This document shows positions 1-5,121 of a stretch of DNA of 5,121 bases, in pieces (the stretch's first letter is position 1; the number at the start of each line of letters is the position of its first letter). The stretch lies in contig CAIJTL010001611.1 in the NCBI GenBank assembly GCA_903823545.1, positions 1 to 5,121 of the forward strand, written 5' to 3'. Below the pieces are notes generated by a model. The model made no database searches, was not told the DNA's origin, and saw only the letters and a program-made list of their open reading frames with translations. A program made the position numbers and the translations under genes. The stretch comes from an uncultured Planctomycetaceae bacterium. GTDB taxonomy: Bacteria > Planctomycetota > Planctomycetia > Planctomycetales > Planctomycetaceae.

Positions 1-1068
1 CGTGACCTTCTTGGTCTTGGCGTCGTATCGCAGCATCCAAACTTTGCCGGTGTCGTAATCTCCGTAGATGTATGCTCCGACCAATTCTGGTAATCGTGTC
101 CCCCGATATATCCAGCCGCCGGTCAATGAGCGGAAATCTGTATGCGAATGCTCGACGATTGGTTCTTGAAATTCGCCGGGGCCTTTGGGTCGCTCGGGGC
201 GGAATGGATGCGATCCTTCGCGAATACTCCATCCATAGTTTCCGCCTCGCTGAACTAGGTAAACCATCTCCCACAAGTCTTGCCCGACATCTCCGGCCCA
301 AAGCTGACCTGACGGCTGATCGAACGAAAACTTCCAAACCTGTCGATGTCCGAAGGACCAAATCTCTCCACGAGCTTTCGAGTCACTGACAAATGGGTTG
401 TCCTGCGGGATTCCATACTTCTTTCCGGCGGCCGGATGATCCACATCAATTCTCAAGATCGCGCCGAGCAAGTCGCTGAGATCTTGGCCGGTCTGTAATC
501 CATCGGCGATGCCACTTCCGTCGCCAGTCGCCAGGTAGAGCATTCCGTCAGGCCCAAATCGCAAACATCCACCATTATGGCCCCCCGAAGGCCATTCAAG
601 AATGAGTTGCTCGGACTTAGTGTCTGATGCCAGCTTCTCGCCGCGATCGACGGTCAATCGGGACAAATGACTGCCGTTCGGAGTTGGGTTCGCGGCATCT
701 ACGAGCGACGTTACGAAGACGAATCCATTTTTTTGAAATTGAGGATGCGCGGCGATCCCGTAGACGGTCCGATTGAGATGCACAACTAACTGTGAAGTTG
801 GCTCTTTGGCTGATGTGTCAACAATCCAGATCTGGCCATGTCTGCCAGCAACGAGCAACTGCTTGGTCCCGGGAATCAGACTCGCCGAAAGCGGATCTTC
901 AAACTTGAGTTTTGGGTAGGCCAACTCCAGGCGGTACGGATCTGGCGGCTCGGGTGAGCCAATTACTTTTGACGTTGTCCAAAGAGCACGCTCGGCCGCC
1001 GTCGCCAGAGTTGCTTGCATGACCAACACCAGCACTAAACCACACACCAACCAGGGTTGCAGTCGCAT
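1..1068 (-). CDS. PQQ-dependent glucose/sorbosone dehydrogenase-like secreted protein (partial, C-terminus off the left edge)
   Basis: This open frame starts at the ATG at 1068 and has no stop before the window edge, so 356 N-terminal residues are visible. Residues 1-25 look like a Sec signal peptide: an Arg at 2, a hydrophobic core at about 6-20, and an AxA-type site near 22-24. The rest reads as a six-bladed beta-propeller of the glucose/sorbosone dehydrogenase family. Family hallmarks are GGHNGG (162-167), FGPDGMLYLATGDG (171-184), GAILRIDVD (202-210), LWAGDVGQDLWE (256-267), GGNYGW (275-280) and TGGWIYRG (316-323). His164 matches the catalytic-base His of soluble glucose dehydrogenase, and Arg242 matches a PQQ-contacting Arg. 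The following Asn, usual in this family, is Gln243. Related proteins oxidise sugars in the periplasm with PQQ; the actual substrate cannot be read here. Planctomycete homologues often carry a C-terminal cytochrome c domain, which would lie outside the window. A GGGAG ribosome site six bases upstream supports the start. It lies downstream of arsC on the same strand. Confidence 0.9.
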   Translation of the reverse strand, partial: MRLQPWLVCGLVLVLVMQATLATAAERALWTTSKVIGSPEPPDPYRLELAYPKLKFEDPLSASLIPGTKQLLVAGRHGQIWIVDTSAKEPTSQLVVHLNRTVYGIAAHPQFQKNGFVFVTSLVDAANPTPNGSHLSRLTVDRGEKLASDTKSEQLILEWPSGGHNGGCLRFGPDGMLYLATGDGSGIADGLQTGQDLSDLLGAILRIDVDHPAAGKKYGIPQDNPFVSDSKARGEIWSFGHRQVWKFSFDQPSGQLWAGDVGQDLWEMVYLVQRGGNYGWSIREGSHPFRPERPKGPGEFQEPIVEHSHTDFRSLTGGWIYRGTRLPELVGAYIYGDYDTGKVWMLRYDAKTKKVT

Positions 1069-1074
1069 CGCCGT

Positions 1075-1079
1075 CTCCC
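1075..1079 (-). promoter_or_regulatory. Ribosome binding site of the dehydrogenase gene
   Basis: GGGAG on the minus strand lies six bases before the ATG at 1068. It decides this start over an internal Met at residue 17, which would cut into the signal peptide. Confidence 0.65.
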
Positions 1080-1170
1080 ATCAATCGAATTGGAATTAAC
1101 ACGTAACGCAGTTTTCAGAATAGAAATTTGCCGTCAACAGACCAGAAGTGAAGAATGGCCAGAGCACTCA

Positions 1171-1599
1171 CTAACGCGAAATCAATTCACGTTCGAGCTT
1201 TGTTTTGATCTCATCACGGACTCGGCGAAACTCTGCAAGTTTTTGCTCTTCCGTTCCCGTCGCATGTGCTGGATCGTCAAAGGGCCAATGCCAACGGTCT
1301 ACACGCCCAGGAAAGAGAGGGCATTCTCGTTCGGCGTTGCCGCAAACGCTGATAATCAAGTCTGGTGGCGTGCCATGCGGTGGAAGGAAGTCGTTGATCG
1401 ACTTGCTCGTTTGAGCGGAGATATCGATTCCGATCTCATGCATGACTTGTGCTGACATCGGATGCACGTAACCCGCTGGCTTTGCTCCTGCGGAGAGACT
1501 TTCGAAGCGATCTCCAGCAATGCTCCGCAGCAGACCTTCGGCCATCTGGCTGCGGCAGGAGTTTCCCGTGCAAAGAAATAGAACTCGTCGTTTCGCCAT
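1171..1599 (-). CDS. arsC: Arsenate reductase, thioredoxin-coupled (low-molecular-weight phosphatase fold)
   Basis: This 142-residue protein has the usual length of the family and ends in TAG. ArsC reduces arsenate to arsenite in the cytoplasm, using a relay of three cysteines that is reset by thioredoxin. All required parts are visible. The CX5R phosphate-type loop is CTGNSCR (Cys10 to Arg16). The relay cysteines are Cys86 and Cys93, in VCGNAERECP, with the same seven-residue spacing as Cys82 and Cys89 of the staphylococcal plasmid enzyme. The general-acid Asp-Pro is Asp109-Pro110 in WPFDDPA. This pattern separates it from plain low-molecular-weight tyrosine phosphatases, which lack the Cys pair, and from glutaredoxin-type ArsC, which has another fold. 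AGGT lies six bases before the ATG. No arsR, acr3 or arsB is in view, so it may be an isolated resistance gene. The dehydrogenase gene follows 102 nt downstream on the same strand; co-transcription is possible but no functional link is evident. Confidence 0.95.
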   Translation of the reverse strand: MAKRRVLFLCTGNSCRSQMAEGLLRSIAGDRFESLSAGAKPAGYVHPMSAQVMHEIGIDISAQTSKSINDFLPPHGTPPDLIISVCGNAERECPLFPGRVDRWHWPFDDPAHATGTEEQKLAEFRRVRDEIKTKLERELISR

Positions 1600-1605
1600 G
1601 TACTT

Positions 1606-1609
1606 ACCT
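1606..1609 (-). promoter_or_regulatory. Ribosome binding site of arsC
   Basis: AGGT on the minus strand, within TAGGTAAG, ends six bases before the ATG at 1599. The match is short but well placed. Confidence 0.45.
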
Positions 1610-1668
1610 ATGAATGAAATCCAAAACCGTTTGATCGAGGCACGTCGAGTAATTTCGATGAAGAGATT

Positions 1669-1678
1669 TGGGCGCCCA
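1669..1678. promoter_or_regulatory. 10-bp perfect palindrome upstream of arsC, possible operator
   Basis: TGGGCGCCCA equals its own reverse complement and lies 70-79 bases before the arsC ATG. Symmetric sites of this kind can bind dimeric repressors, but the sequence does not match an ArsR operator I recognise. Its role is inferred from position only. Confidence 0.25.
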
Positions 1679-1695
1679 CAGTTTCACCGTGGCTG

Positions 1696-1732
1696 ATTCA
1701 AAGTTGGGCGATCTTGCTTGTCGCACTTTAAT
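1696..1732. promoter_or_regulatory. Imperfect hairpin in the arsC upstream region
   Basis: The left arm ATTCAAAGT (1696-1704) pairs with ACTTTAAT (1725-1732), giving eight pairs with one bulged C. Inside, GCGA (1708-1711) pairs with TCGC (1721-1724) around a nine-base loop. No T tract follows on either strand, so it is not a standard intrinsic terminator. It could be an operator or part of an arsC leader. Confidence 0.35.
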
Positions 1733-1868
1733 GGATTGAAACAGCAGAGAGCCTCACATGGCAACCAACCGCGTCCACTAAACTTGTGGTGTTTCGGCAA
1801 CGTGAGTAATTCGCAGACCTTCGACAACCGGGATAGGCGGCACTACCGGATCGACAATCATGACCACT

Positions 1869-1892
1869 GCGGAGAGCCGCGACGACGTTTTT
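1869..1892 (+). terminator. Weak terminator-like hairpin (doubtful)
   Basis: GCGG and CCGC (1869-1872 and 1877-1880) form a four-pair stem with an AGAG loop, followed seven bases later by five T at 1888-1892. The stem is short, the T tract is offset, and no plus-strand gene ends upstream, so this may well be chance. Confidence 0.12.
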
Positions 1893-1905
1893 GACTCTCT
1901 GACCT

Positions 1906-3147
1906 ATGTTGGTGACGCTGGTTAGTAGCGTTCATCGATTCGAGATCCCGTTCATGACAATTTCTCAGAAAATCACCCCCTTGGCGACAGCACAGCGCGA
2001 TGCAAGCGAGGCATCCGACAGTGCGCTGGCTCCAGCGGTGTCGTTTTCTCGAAGTGCGTCCTCAAGCGTCCTGCCTGCGATTGTCAAAAGGACAAAGGAG
2101 CTCGAAGACGCTCTGCATGAGCGAGACATGGTCGTGCAGATGCTCACGCAGCGACTTGAGCAAGCGGCTGACCAATTAGATCGTTTGCAGCGAACGGGCA
2201 CAGATCGCCGCGGCGGATCATTCTCAGGTATTCCGACCGAATTGATGGAAGGTCAGCAGACGCTCCTTGAGCAGATGAATCGAATGCTAGGCGAGTGGGA
2301 AGAGATCCAAGCCGGCCCGATGCTCAGTCGTATTGAATCGCAAATCTCGGAACTCAAGGATTTGGTCTCAGTCGGACCGACATTAAGCCGGACGGATAAC
2401 AGCCGTTCAAAAGAAATCGCTCGAGCGAAAGCGGACTCGACGTCTAGTTCGGTCAATAAGCCCCCTCTGCGTCGTGTTGAAGACTTGATTGCAGCGAAAT
2501 CATCCGATTGGGAAGTCATCAAAGCCGCGATGTTGGCGAATGAAGACCTCAATACGCCCCCCAAAACGGAAAAGCCAGAACCGAGTCAGTCCGTAACAAA
2601 TGCCACTGAAATCTCTTCAACTCAGGGCCCCCAAGATTCGGAATCAATCTTTTCAGCGTCCGCGTTGAACGATCTCCCGGCACCACTGCCGGAACCACCT
2701 CCCTATGTGGATGTTGATCAAGCTGCGATTGAAGAATTGCGTGAGGCTGTTCAGCTCCGTGACGATTACATTTCGATGCTGACACGCCGTGTCGTCGCTC
2801 AAGATGAATCGACACGGTTGCCTGACTGGGAGATGCTTAACCACGTCCCGTCTGAGTTGCGGTACGAACTCGAAAAGTTGCGTCAGCAGTTGCAACAAAA
2901 GCTTAGAATCGCCGAGATTGACTTGTCGTTGCAACGAGCTCGCTTGGCACGCGAAGACGCCAAGCTACAAACCAAGGCGGACCATGTCGCTCGACAGATG
3001 CGACAAATGGGCATGGCGGCTGAAGATGCAAGCCAAGCTCAGGCCGCTTCGCAGAGTCGCGTCACTGAAGGGCAACAGGGCCGACGTTGGCTGCAATTCC
3101 TCCAGCGATCCACTGCTGCGACCAACAACCCGCCAGACGAAGCGTAG
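1906..3147 (+). CDS. Uncharacterised coiled-coil protein with an internal repeat
   Basis: This protein has 413 residues from the first ATG and ends in TAG. I do not recognise a named family. No signal peptide or membrane segment is convincing, so it is probably cytoplasmic. A charged coiled coil spans about residues 58-97, and a weaker helical stretch covers 112-155. A low-complexity Ser/Thr/Pro-rich linker follows at 215-270, with a proline run near 259-266. A second coiled coil covers 272-300 and a long one 316-366, very rich in Arg, Gln, Glu and Leu. The tail is Gln/Ala-rich. The starts of the two coils resemble each other (65-84 and 277-296). A short [DE]WE motif occurs three times (130-132, 201-203, 307-309), accounting for three of the four tryptophans. 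Similar long helical proteins are frequent in planctomycetes, but their role is unknown; a structural or scaffold role is only a guess. Met17 (ATG at 1954) is an alternative start. It has a weak GAGA eight bases upstream, whereas the ATG at 1906 has no visible ribosome site. Confidence 0.8.
   Translation: MLVTLVSSVHRFEIPFMTISQKITPLATAQRDASEASDSALAPAVSFSRSASSSVLPAIVKRTKELEDALHERDMVVQMLTQRLEQAADQLDRLQRTGTDRRGGSFSGIPTELMEGQQTLLEQMNRMLGEWEEIQAGPMLSRIESQISELKDLVSVGPTLSRTDNSRSKEIARAKADSTSSSVNKPPLRRVEDLIAAKSSDWEVIKAAMLANEDLNTPPKTEKPEPSQSVTNATEISSTQGPQDSESIFSASALNDLPAPLPEPPPYVDVDQAAIEELREAVQLRDDYISMLTRRVVAQDESTRLPDWEMLNHVPSELRYELEKLRQQLQQKLRIAEIDLSLQRARLAREDAKLQTKADHVARQMRQMGMAAEDASQAQAASQSRVTEGQQGRRWLQFLQRSTAATNNPPDEA
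2098..2157 (+). repeat. Internal protein repeat, copy 1 (residues 65-84)
   Basis: This stretch encodes ELEDALHERD followed by MLTQRL after four more residues. It aligns without gaps to residues 277-296 of the same protein with nine identities in 20, including the Arg-Asp pair and Met-Leu-Thr-x-Arg. The similarity is at protein level; the DNA has diverged. Confidence 0.55.
2734..2793 (+). repeat. Internal protein repeat, copy 2 (residues 277-296)
   Basis: This stretch encodes ELREAVQLRD followed by MLTRRV at the same spacing as copy 1. Shared positions are Glu-Leu, Ala, Arg-Asp, Met-Leu-Thr and Arg. Both copies open a predicted coiled coil, which suggests an old internal duplication or one shared helical interaction module. 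Confidence 0.55.
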
Positions 3148-3177
3148 TTCTTGCGAATTCGTGGATCGCCACTCTGC

Positions 3178-4416
3178 CTATTTCTGGAAACCCGTCGGCA
3201 AGACATTTGAATTGCGTCGATTTGAGCTTTCATTCGTTGAGGCTGTTGGACCATTGTCATTTTCGACTTGAGATCCTGAATTTGAGCCAGCCCCTTGCGT
3301 TCCAGAAGGGGGCTCGCCGATCTGAGCACGCCGTGTGTCACCTTGCTGCTGCGGAAATGCTCGGATTGTCGTGATGATTTCTTTTTGCTGATCGAACTTC
3401 GCACCGGTCGGCAATTCAAGAGTCAAAAGCATTTGTCGCACGACGCGAGACTGAATCGGCAACCCTGATTCTCGGTCGATCGTGCAAGTGCCGTAACAAT
3501 GCCCGTTACGCAATGACATCTTCTCAGTCAGTCCCATTCGTTGTTGTGTCGTATTCGCCACTCGTTCGATCTTTGCCGGGATAATGTTGCCGAAAAGCTC
3601 GACGTTGGCGTACCGCTGATTCAGCGATTCAAGCTTAAACATCGTGTCGATCGTGAGCGGGATCGGGCGAACGATTTGCTGATTCTTACGCCACGTATCG
3701 CCAACCTTGACCGAGCCACCGGCGTCGCGTGAGTCGATGTTGTAAGGGAGCATTCCAATGCTGTCGTCAACGAAATTTGCAACACCTTCGTCTTCTTGCG
3801 TTGCCACCAATTTGTTGAGCAATTCCCGCTGCTGCTCTGGCGGCGCGAATCTCGCACAGCGCTTCAAGAAGGCATCGAAATCGATCACTTTCACAATCCG
3901 ATTGTCGGCGCCCAACAAGAACGAAAATCCGTTGTTGACCATCCCCTGGTAAACTTGAGCCGCTTCCGGAATCGTCTTCTCCGGGATGGCCGAGTCATAG
4001 CGGACCTTCTCGCCAGCGATGTCATGTTCGTAGCGAACTTGCTGGTATCTCACTCCCAGGCGTTTGACACCGTCAGTGATATCTTCCACCTGAATGGCAA
4101 GCGTCATCGTCAGCATCGAGCTGCTTTCAATCGGCGCTCCACCTTTTCCAGAAATTTGCTTCAGCCGTTGTTCGATCGTTTTAATCAACGGAAATCGATC
4201 GCCCACCTTCAGCCGCAGTTCGAGGTTTTCGCTCTTCAGATCTTTTGCAGACGCGAGCGTCACTTGGTCGGTTGAGTTTCCAGAAGCATCTAACTCCGAA
4301 ACTCCTTCATCCACGTCGAGGTCGCTGACTTCGGTCTCTTTGTGACCACAGCCAGCCATTCCGACCAATATTCCGCAACTGAAAAACACCGTCCACAGCG
4401 CGTGACGTTTCATCAT
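3178..4416 (-). CDS. DUF6263-like lipoprotein
   Basis: This 412-residue protein ends in TAG. The N-terminus is a lipoprotein signal: MMKRH, then a hydrophobic stretch at 7-22 and a lipobox MAGC with Cys23 as the lipidated residue. It should therefore be exported and anchored to a membrane. An acidic linker follows (24-50), and then the main domain (about 65-355). Stretches such as LRLKVGDRFPL, RLGVRYQQVRYEHD, GFSFLLGADNRIV, ANFVDDSIGMLP, VGDTWRK and CTIDRESGLPIQS fit what I recall of the planctomycete DUF6263 family, whose function is unknown. That assignment is from memory and needs a profile search. The last 57 residues (356-412) form a hydrophilic tail rich in Ser, Asn, Gly and Gln. GAGGG lies four bases before Met1 and seven before Met2 (ATG at 4413), so Met2 may be the true start; the signal peptide is unaffected. 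The gene converges on the coiled-coil gene with a 30-nt gap. Confidence 0.88.
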   Translation of the reverse strand: MMKRHALWTVFFSCGILVGMAGCGHKETEVSDLDVDEGVSELDASGNSTDQVTLASAKDLKSENLELRLKVGDRFPLIKTIEQRLKQISGKGGAPIESSSMLTMTLAIQVEDITDGVKRLGVRYQQVRYEHDIAGEKVRYDSAIPEKTIPEAAQVYQGMVNNGFSFLLGADNRIVKVIDFDAFLKRCARFAPPEQQRELLNKLVATQEDEGVANFVDDSIGMLPYNIDSRDAGGSVKVGDTWRKNQQIVRPIPLTIDTMFKLESLNQRYANVELFGNIIPAKIERVANTTQQRMGLTEKMSLRNGHCYGTCTIDRESGLPIQSRVVRQMLLTLELPTGAKFDQQKEIITTIRAFPQQQGDTRRAQIGEPPSGTQGAGSNSGSQVENDNGPTASTNESSNRRNSNVLPTGFQK

Positions 4417-4420
4417 TAAG

Positions 4421-4425
4421 CCCTC
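4421..4425 (-). promoter_or_regulatory. Ribosome binding site of the lipoprotein gene
   Basis: GAGGG on the minus strand lies four bases before the ATG at 4416 and seven before the tandem ATG at 4413. The spacing slightly favours the second ATG. Confidence 0.6.
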
Positions 4426-4457
4426 AACTCATCCATGACGAGAAGGCGTTCGCGTCA

Positions 4458-4492
4458 CCGCAGCGGTTGACGATTCACCAAAAACACTGCGG
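4458..4492 (-). promoter_or_regulatory. Possible leader hairpin upstream of the lipoprotein gene
   Basis: CCGCAG (4458-4463 on the plus strand) is complementary to CTGCGG (4487-4492), a six-pair outer stem. On the minus strand an inner GGTGA/TCAACC stem with one bulged A and an ATCG loop can form. It ends 42 bases before the ATG and lacks a T tract. It could shape the mRNA leader; no known riboswitch is recognised. Confidence 0.25.
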
Positions 4493-4521
4493 CGATCTTC
4501 GATCTCTCGAAAAGGCGGCGG

Positions 4522-4550
4522 AACATAGCAGCCCGCCGAAATAGGGCAAA
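4522..4550 (-). promoter_or_regulatory. Weak sigma-70-like promoter candidate for the lipoprotein gene
   Basis: On the minus strand TTTGCC (4550-4545) lies 17 bases before TATGTT (4527-4522), which is preceded by an extended -10 TGC. The -10 matches the consensus at four of six positions and the -35 at three of six. It would give a leader of about 100 nt. Planctomycete promoters are poorly defined by consensus, so this is tentative. Confidence 0.22.
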
Positions 4551-4567
4551 GATCTCTTCTTTTGATG

Positions 4568-4594
4568 CCTACCTCGGACATGCCGGAAGGTAGG
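4568..4594 (-). terminator. Hairpin downstream of the membrane/PH-like gene, possible terminator
   Basis: CCTACCT (4568-4574) pairs exactly with AGGTAGG (4588-4594), and CGG/CCG (4575-4577, 4583-4585) extends the stem with a two-base bulge and a five-base loop. It sits 36 bases beyond the TGA at 4630-4632 of the minus-strand gene. No T tract follows on either strand, so it is not a classic intrinsic terminator, but it could mark the transcript end. A further partial copy, GGTAGGT, follows at 4598-4604. Confidence 0.3.
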
Positions 4595-4629
4595 TCGGGT
4601 AGGTATTGAGAGGCGACCGGCTGATCGTC

Positions 4630-4932
4630 TCAAACCCGCCTTAATTTCGCTCCGGTTGCCGACGTCAGCATCGTCAGGTTTTCCTGAAACAACGCGTCTC
4701 CGTTACCGCGCCACGCGAGGAACCGCTTTTCGCGAGCCGTGATGACCCACAATTCAAAATCTCCAGATAACCAAGGCCAAATCCACTTCAATCCGCGCTC
4801 GGTGATCCAGGCCATTGCGCCGAATAAAACCCCGTCGAACATATTCATTTCGCGCCGAAGTCCGGTTTCTACTTCGACAACGAACTTCAGTTTGACTCGC
4901 TCCGGCTTCAAAGGAATAAAGCCGACAAACAT
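4630..4932 (-). CDS. PH-like soluble domain, probably the C-terminal part of an interrupted membrane protein
   Basis: One hundred residues from the ATG at 4932 to TGA. The start of the product (residues 2-25) alternates hydrophobic and charged residues like beta strands. Then comes a hydrophobic amphipathic stretch with several tryptophans (about 32-55), and WVITAREKRFLAWRGNG (62-78) followed by a final helix (82-94). The pattern suggests a bacterial PH-like domain as found after transmembrane pairs in small planctomycete membrane proteins; this rests on strand pattern and memory, not a search. The ATG directly follows the TAG of the upstream frame, in the same frame, and no ribosome site precedes it. 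It is therefore more likely the rest of one gene cut by an amber codon than an independent gene. If separate, it would have to be translated by coupling to the upstream stop. Codon choice is ordinary through to the end, with no sign of decay beyond the single stop. Confidence 0.7.
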   Translation of the reverse strand: MFVGFIPLKPERVKLKFVVEVETGLRREMNMFDGVLFGAMAWITERGLKWIWPWLSGDFELWVITAREKRFLAWRGNGDALFQENLTMLTSATGAKLRRV

Positions 4933-5121
4933 CTAGCCGATCAATTTGGGCCCGACAATTTTTGAAGTCCGAGTCGTTCCGGCCATCGCGATCACAAAAC
5001 AGACCGAAAACAGTTTTGCTCCCCAAGGAGCTGATGAAATCAACGCCGGAATCAGCAGCACCACACAGAGCGCGTAGCGTTTCGCCCACGACGGCAATGG
5101 CCCGAGTGATCTTTCCATGAA
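4933..5121 (-). CDS. Two-segment membrane protein fragment, probably the N-terminal part of the same interrupted gene
   Basis: From the ATG at 5118 this frame encodes 61 residues and stops at TAG (4935-4933). The frame remains open to the right edge, so the true start may lie outside. Residues 13-31 and 33-48 are hydrophobic and look like two membrane segments joined by a tight Ser-Ala-Pro-Trp turn. The end, TTRTSKIVGPKLIG, reads as the first strand of a soluble domain that breaks off abruptly. The next codon after TAG continues in the same frame with MFVGFIPLKPERV, which completes such a strand pair naturally. This arrangement (two membrane helices, then a PH-like domain) is common for small bacterial membrane proteins. 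One change from CAG (Gln) or another near codon to TAG would explain the break. No ribosome site can be judged, because only three bases precede the ATG. Confidence 0.6.
   Translation of the reverse strand, partial: FMERSLGPLPSWAKRYALCVVLLIPALISSAPWGAKLFSVCFVIAMAGTTRTSKIVGPKLIG

Larger units (their letters stand above)
1600..1905. other. Intergenic region between divergent arsC and the coiled-coil protein gene
   Basis: These 306 bases hold no credible gene. The only small plus-strand frame opposite the arsC leader (1610-1696, 28 codons) has no recognisable content. The gap should contain promoters for both flanking genes, but I see no clear -35/-10 pair for either. What can be seen is a 10-bp perfect palindrome at 1669-1678, an imperfect hairpin at 1696-1732, a 7-bp direct repeat TTGGGCG at 1668-1674 and 1704-1710, and a small GC hairpin followed by five T at 1869-1892. 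No tRNA-like cloverleaf was recognised. Confidence 0.6.

Noticed and set aside
72..389. Plus-strand open frame of 105 codons
   Set aside because: It is antisense to the sugar dehydrogenase, whose family motifs run through the same stretch.
1090..1170. Promoter for the dehydrogenase in the gap after arsC
   Set aside because: A TTGACG is present on the minus strand, but no acceptable -10 lies 16-18 bases downstream.
1057..1455. Plus-strand open frame of 132 codons opposite arsC
   Set aside because: It lies antisense to a clear arsC with full catalytic motifs, and its translation shows no domain; it is a shadow of the arsC codon pattern.
1610..1696. 28-codon plus-strand frame divergent from arsC, considered as a small ArsR remnant
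   Set aside because: It is far too short for ArsR, has no metal-binding Cys motif and overlaps the arsC leader.
3148..3177. Shared terminator between the convergent coiled-coil and lipoprotein genes
   Set aside because: The 30-nt gap holds only the short palindrome CGAATTCG and no stable stem with a T tract.
2789..3271. Plus-strand open frame of 160 codons overlapping the end of the coiled-coil gene
   Set aside because: It is in another frame of a well-supported coiled-coil gene and runs into the convergent lipoprotein gene; its composition looks random.
3796..4275. Plus-strand open frame of 159 codons
   Set aside because: It is antisense to the lipoprotein gene, has no recognisable content or ribosome site, and fits an antisense shadow.

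Overview
The window looks like a piece of a Planctomycetes chromosome (order Planctomycetales or a close relative). The gene content points there, not an rRNA or other phylogenetic marker. There is a secreted PQQ-type glucose/sorbosone dehydrogenase-like protein, a DUF6263-like lipoprotein, a long charged coiled-coil protein of a style common in this phylum, and a small membrane protein with a PH-like tail. By eye the base composition is moderate and even throughout, and no transposase, integrase, tRNA, rRNA or CRISPR array is visible.

Layout, left to right. Positions 1-1068 (minus) hold the N-terminal 356 codons of a beta-propeller sugar dehydrogenase-like protein that runs off the left edge. 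Positions 1171-1599 (minus) encode a thioredoxin-type arsenate reductase (ArsC) with all catalytic cysteines, 102 nt upstream of the dehydrogenase and on the same strand. Positions 1600-1905 are a 306-nt gap between divergent genes. It holds an imperfect hairpin, a 10-bp palindrome and a solitary sequence resembling a CRISPR repeat. Positions 1906-3147 (plus) encode a cytoplasmic coiled-coil protein with an internal sequence repeat. It converges, with a 30-nt gap, on a lipoprotein gene at 3178-4416 (minus). Positions 4417-4629 are a leader/spacer with two hairpins and a weak promoter candidate. Positions 4630-5121 (minus) hold two short reading frames in the same frame, separated by exactly one TAG codon.

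The most notable point is that last pair. The right-hand frame encodes two membrane segments and the left-hand frame a soluble PH-like domain. The stop of one directly abuts the ATG of the other in the same frame, and the second frame has no ribosome binding site. This looks like one roughly 162-codon gene interrupted by an amber codon, although a translationally coupled gene pair is possible. Three other genes here end in TAG, so general reassignment of TAG is unlikely.

The genes do not form an obvious pathway. ArsC gives cytoplasmic arsenate reduction, but no ArsR regulator or arsenite exporter is in view. The dehydrogenase and the lipoprotein are exported. I see no convincing new multi-gene system in this window.
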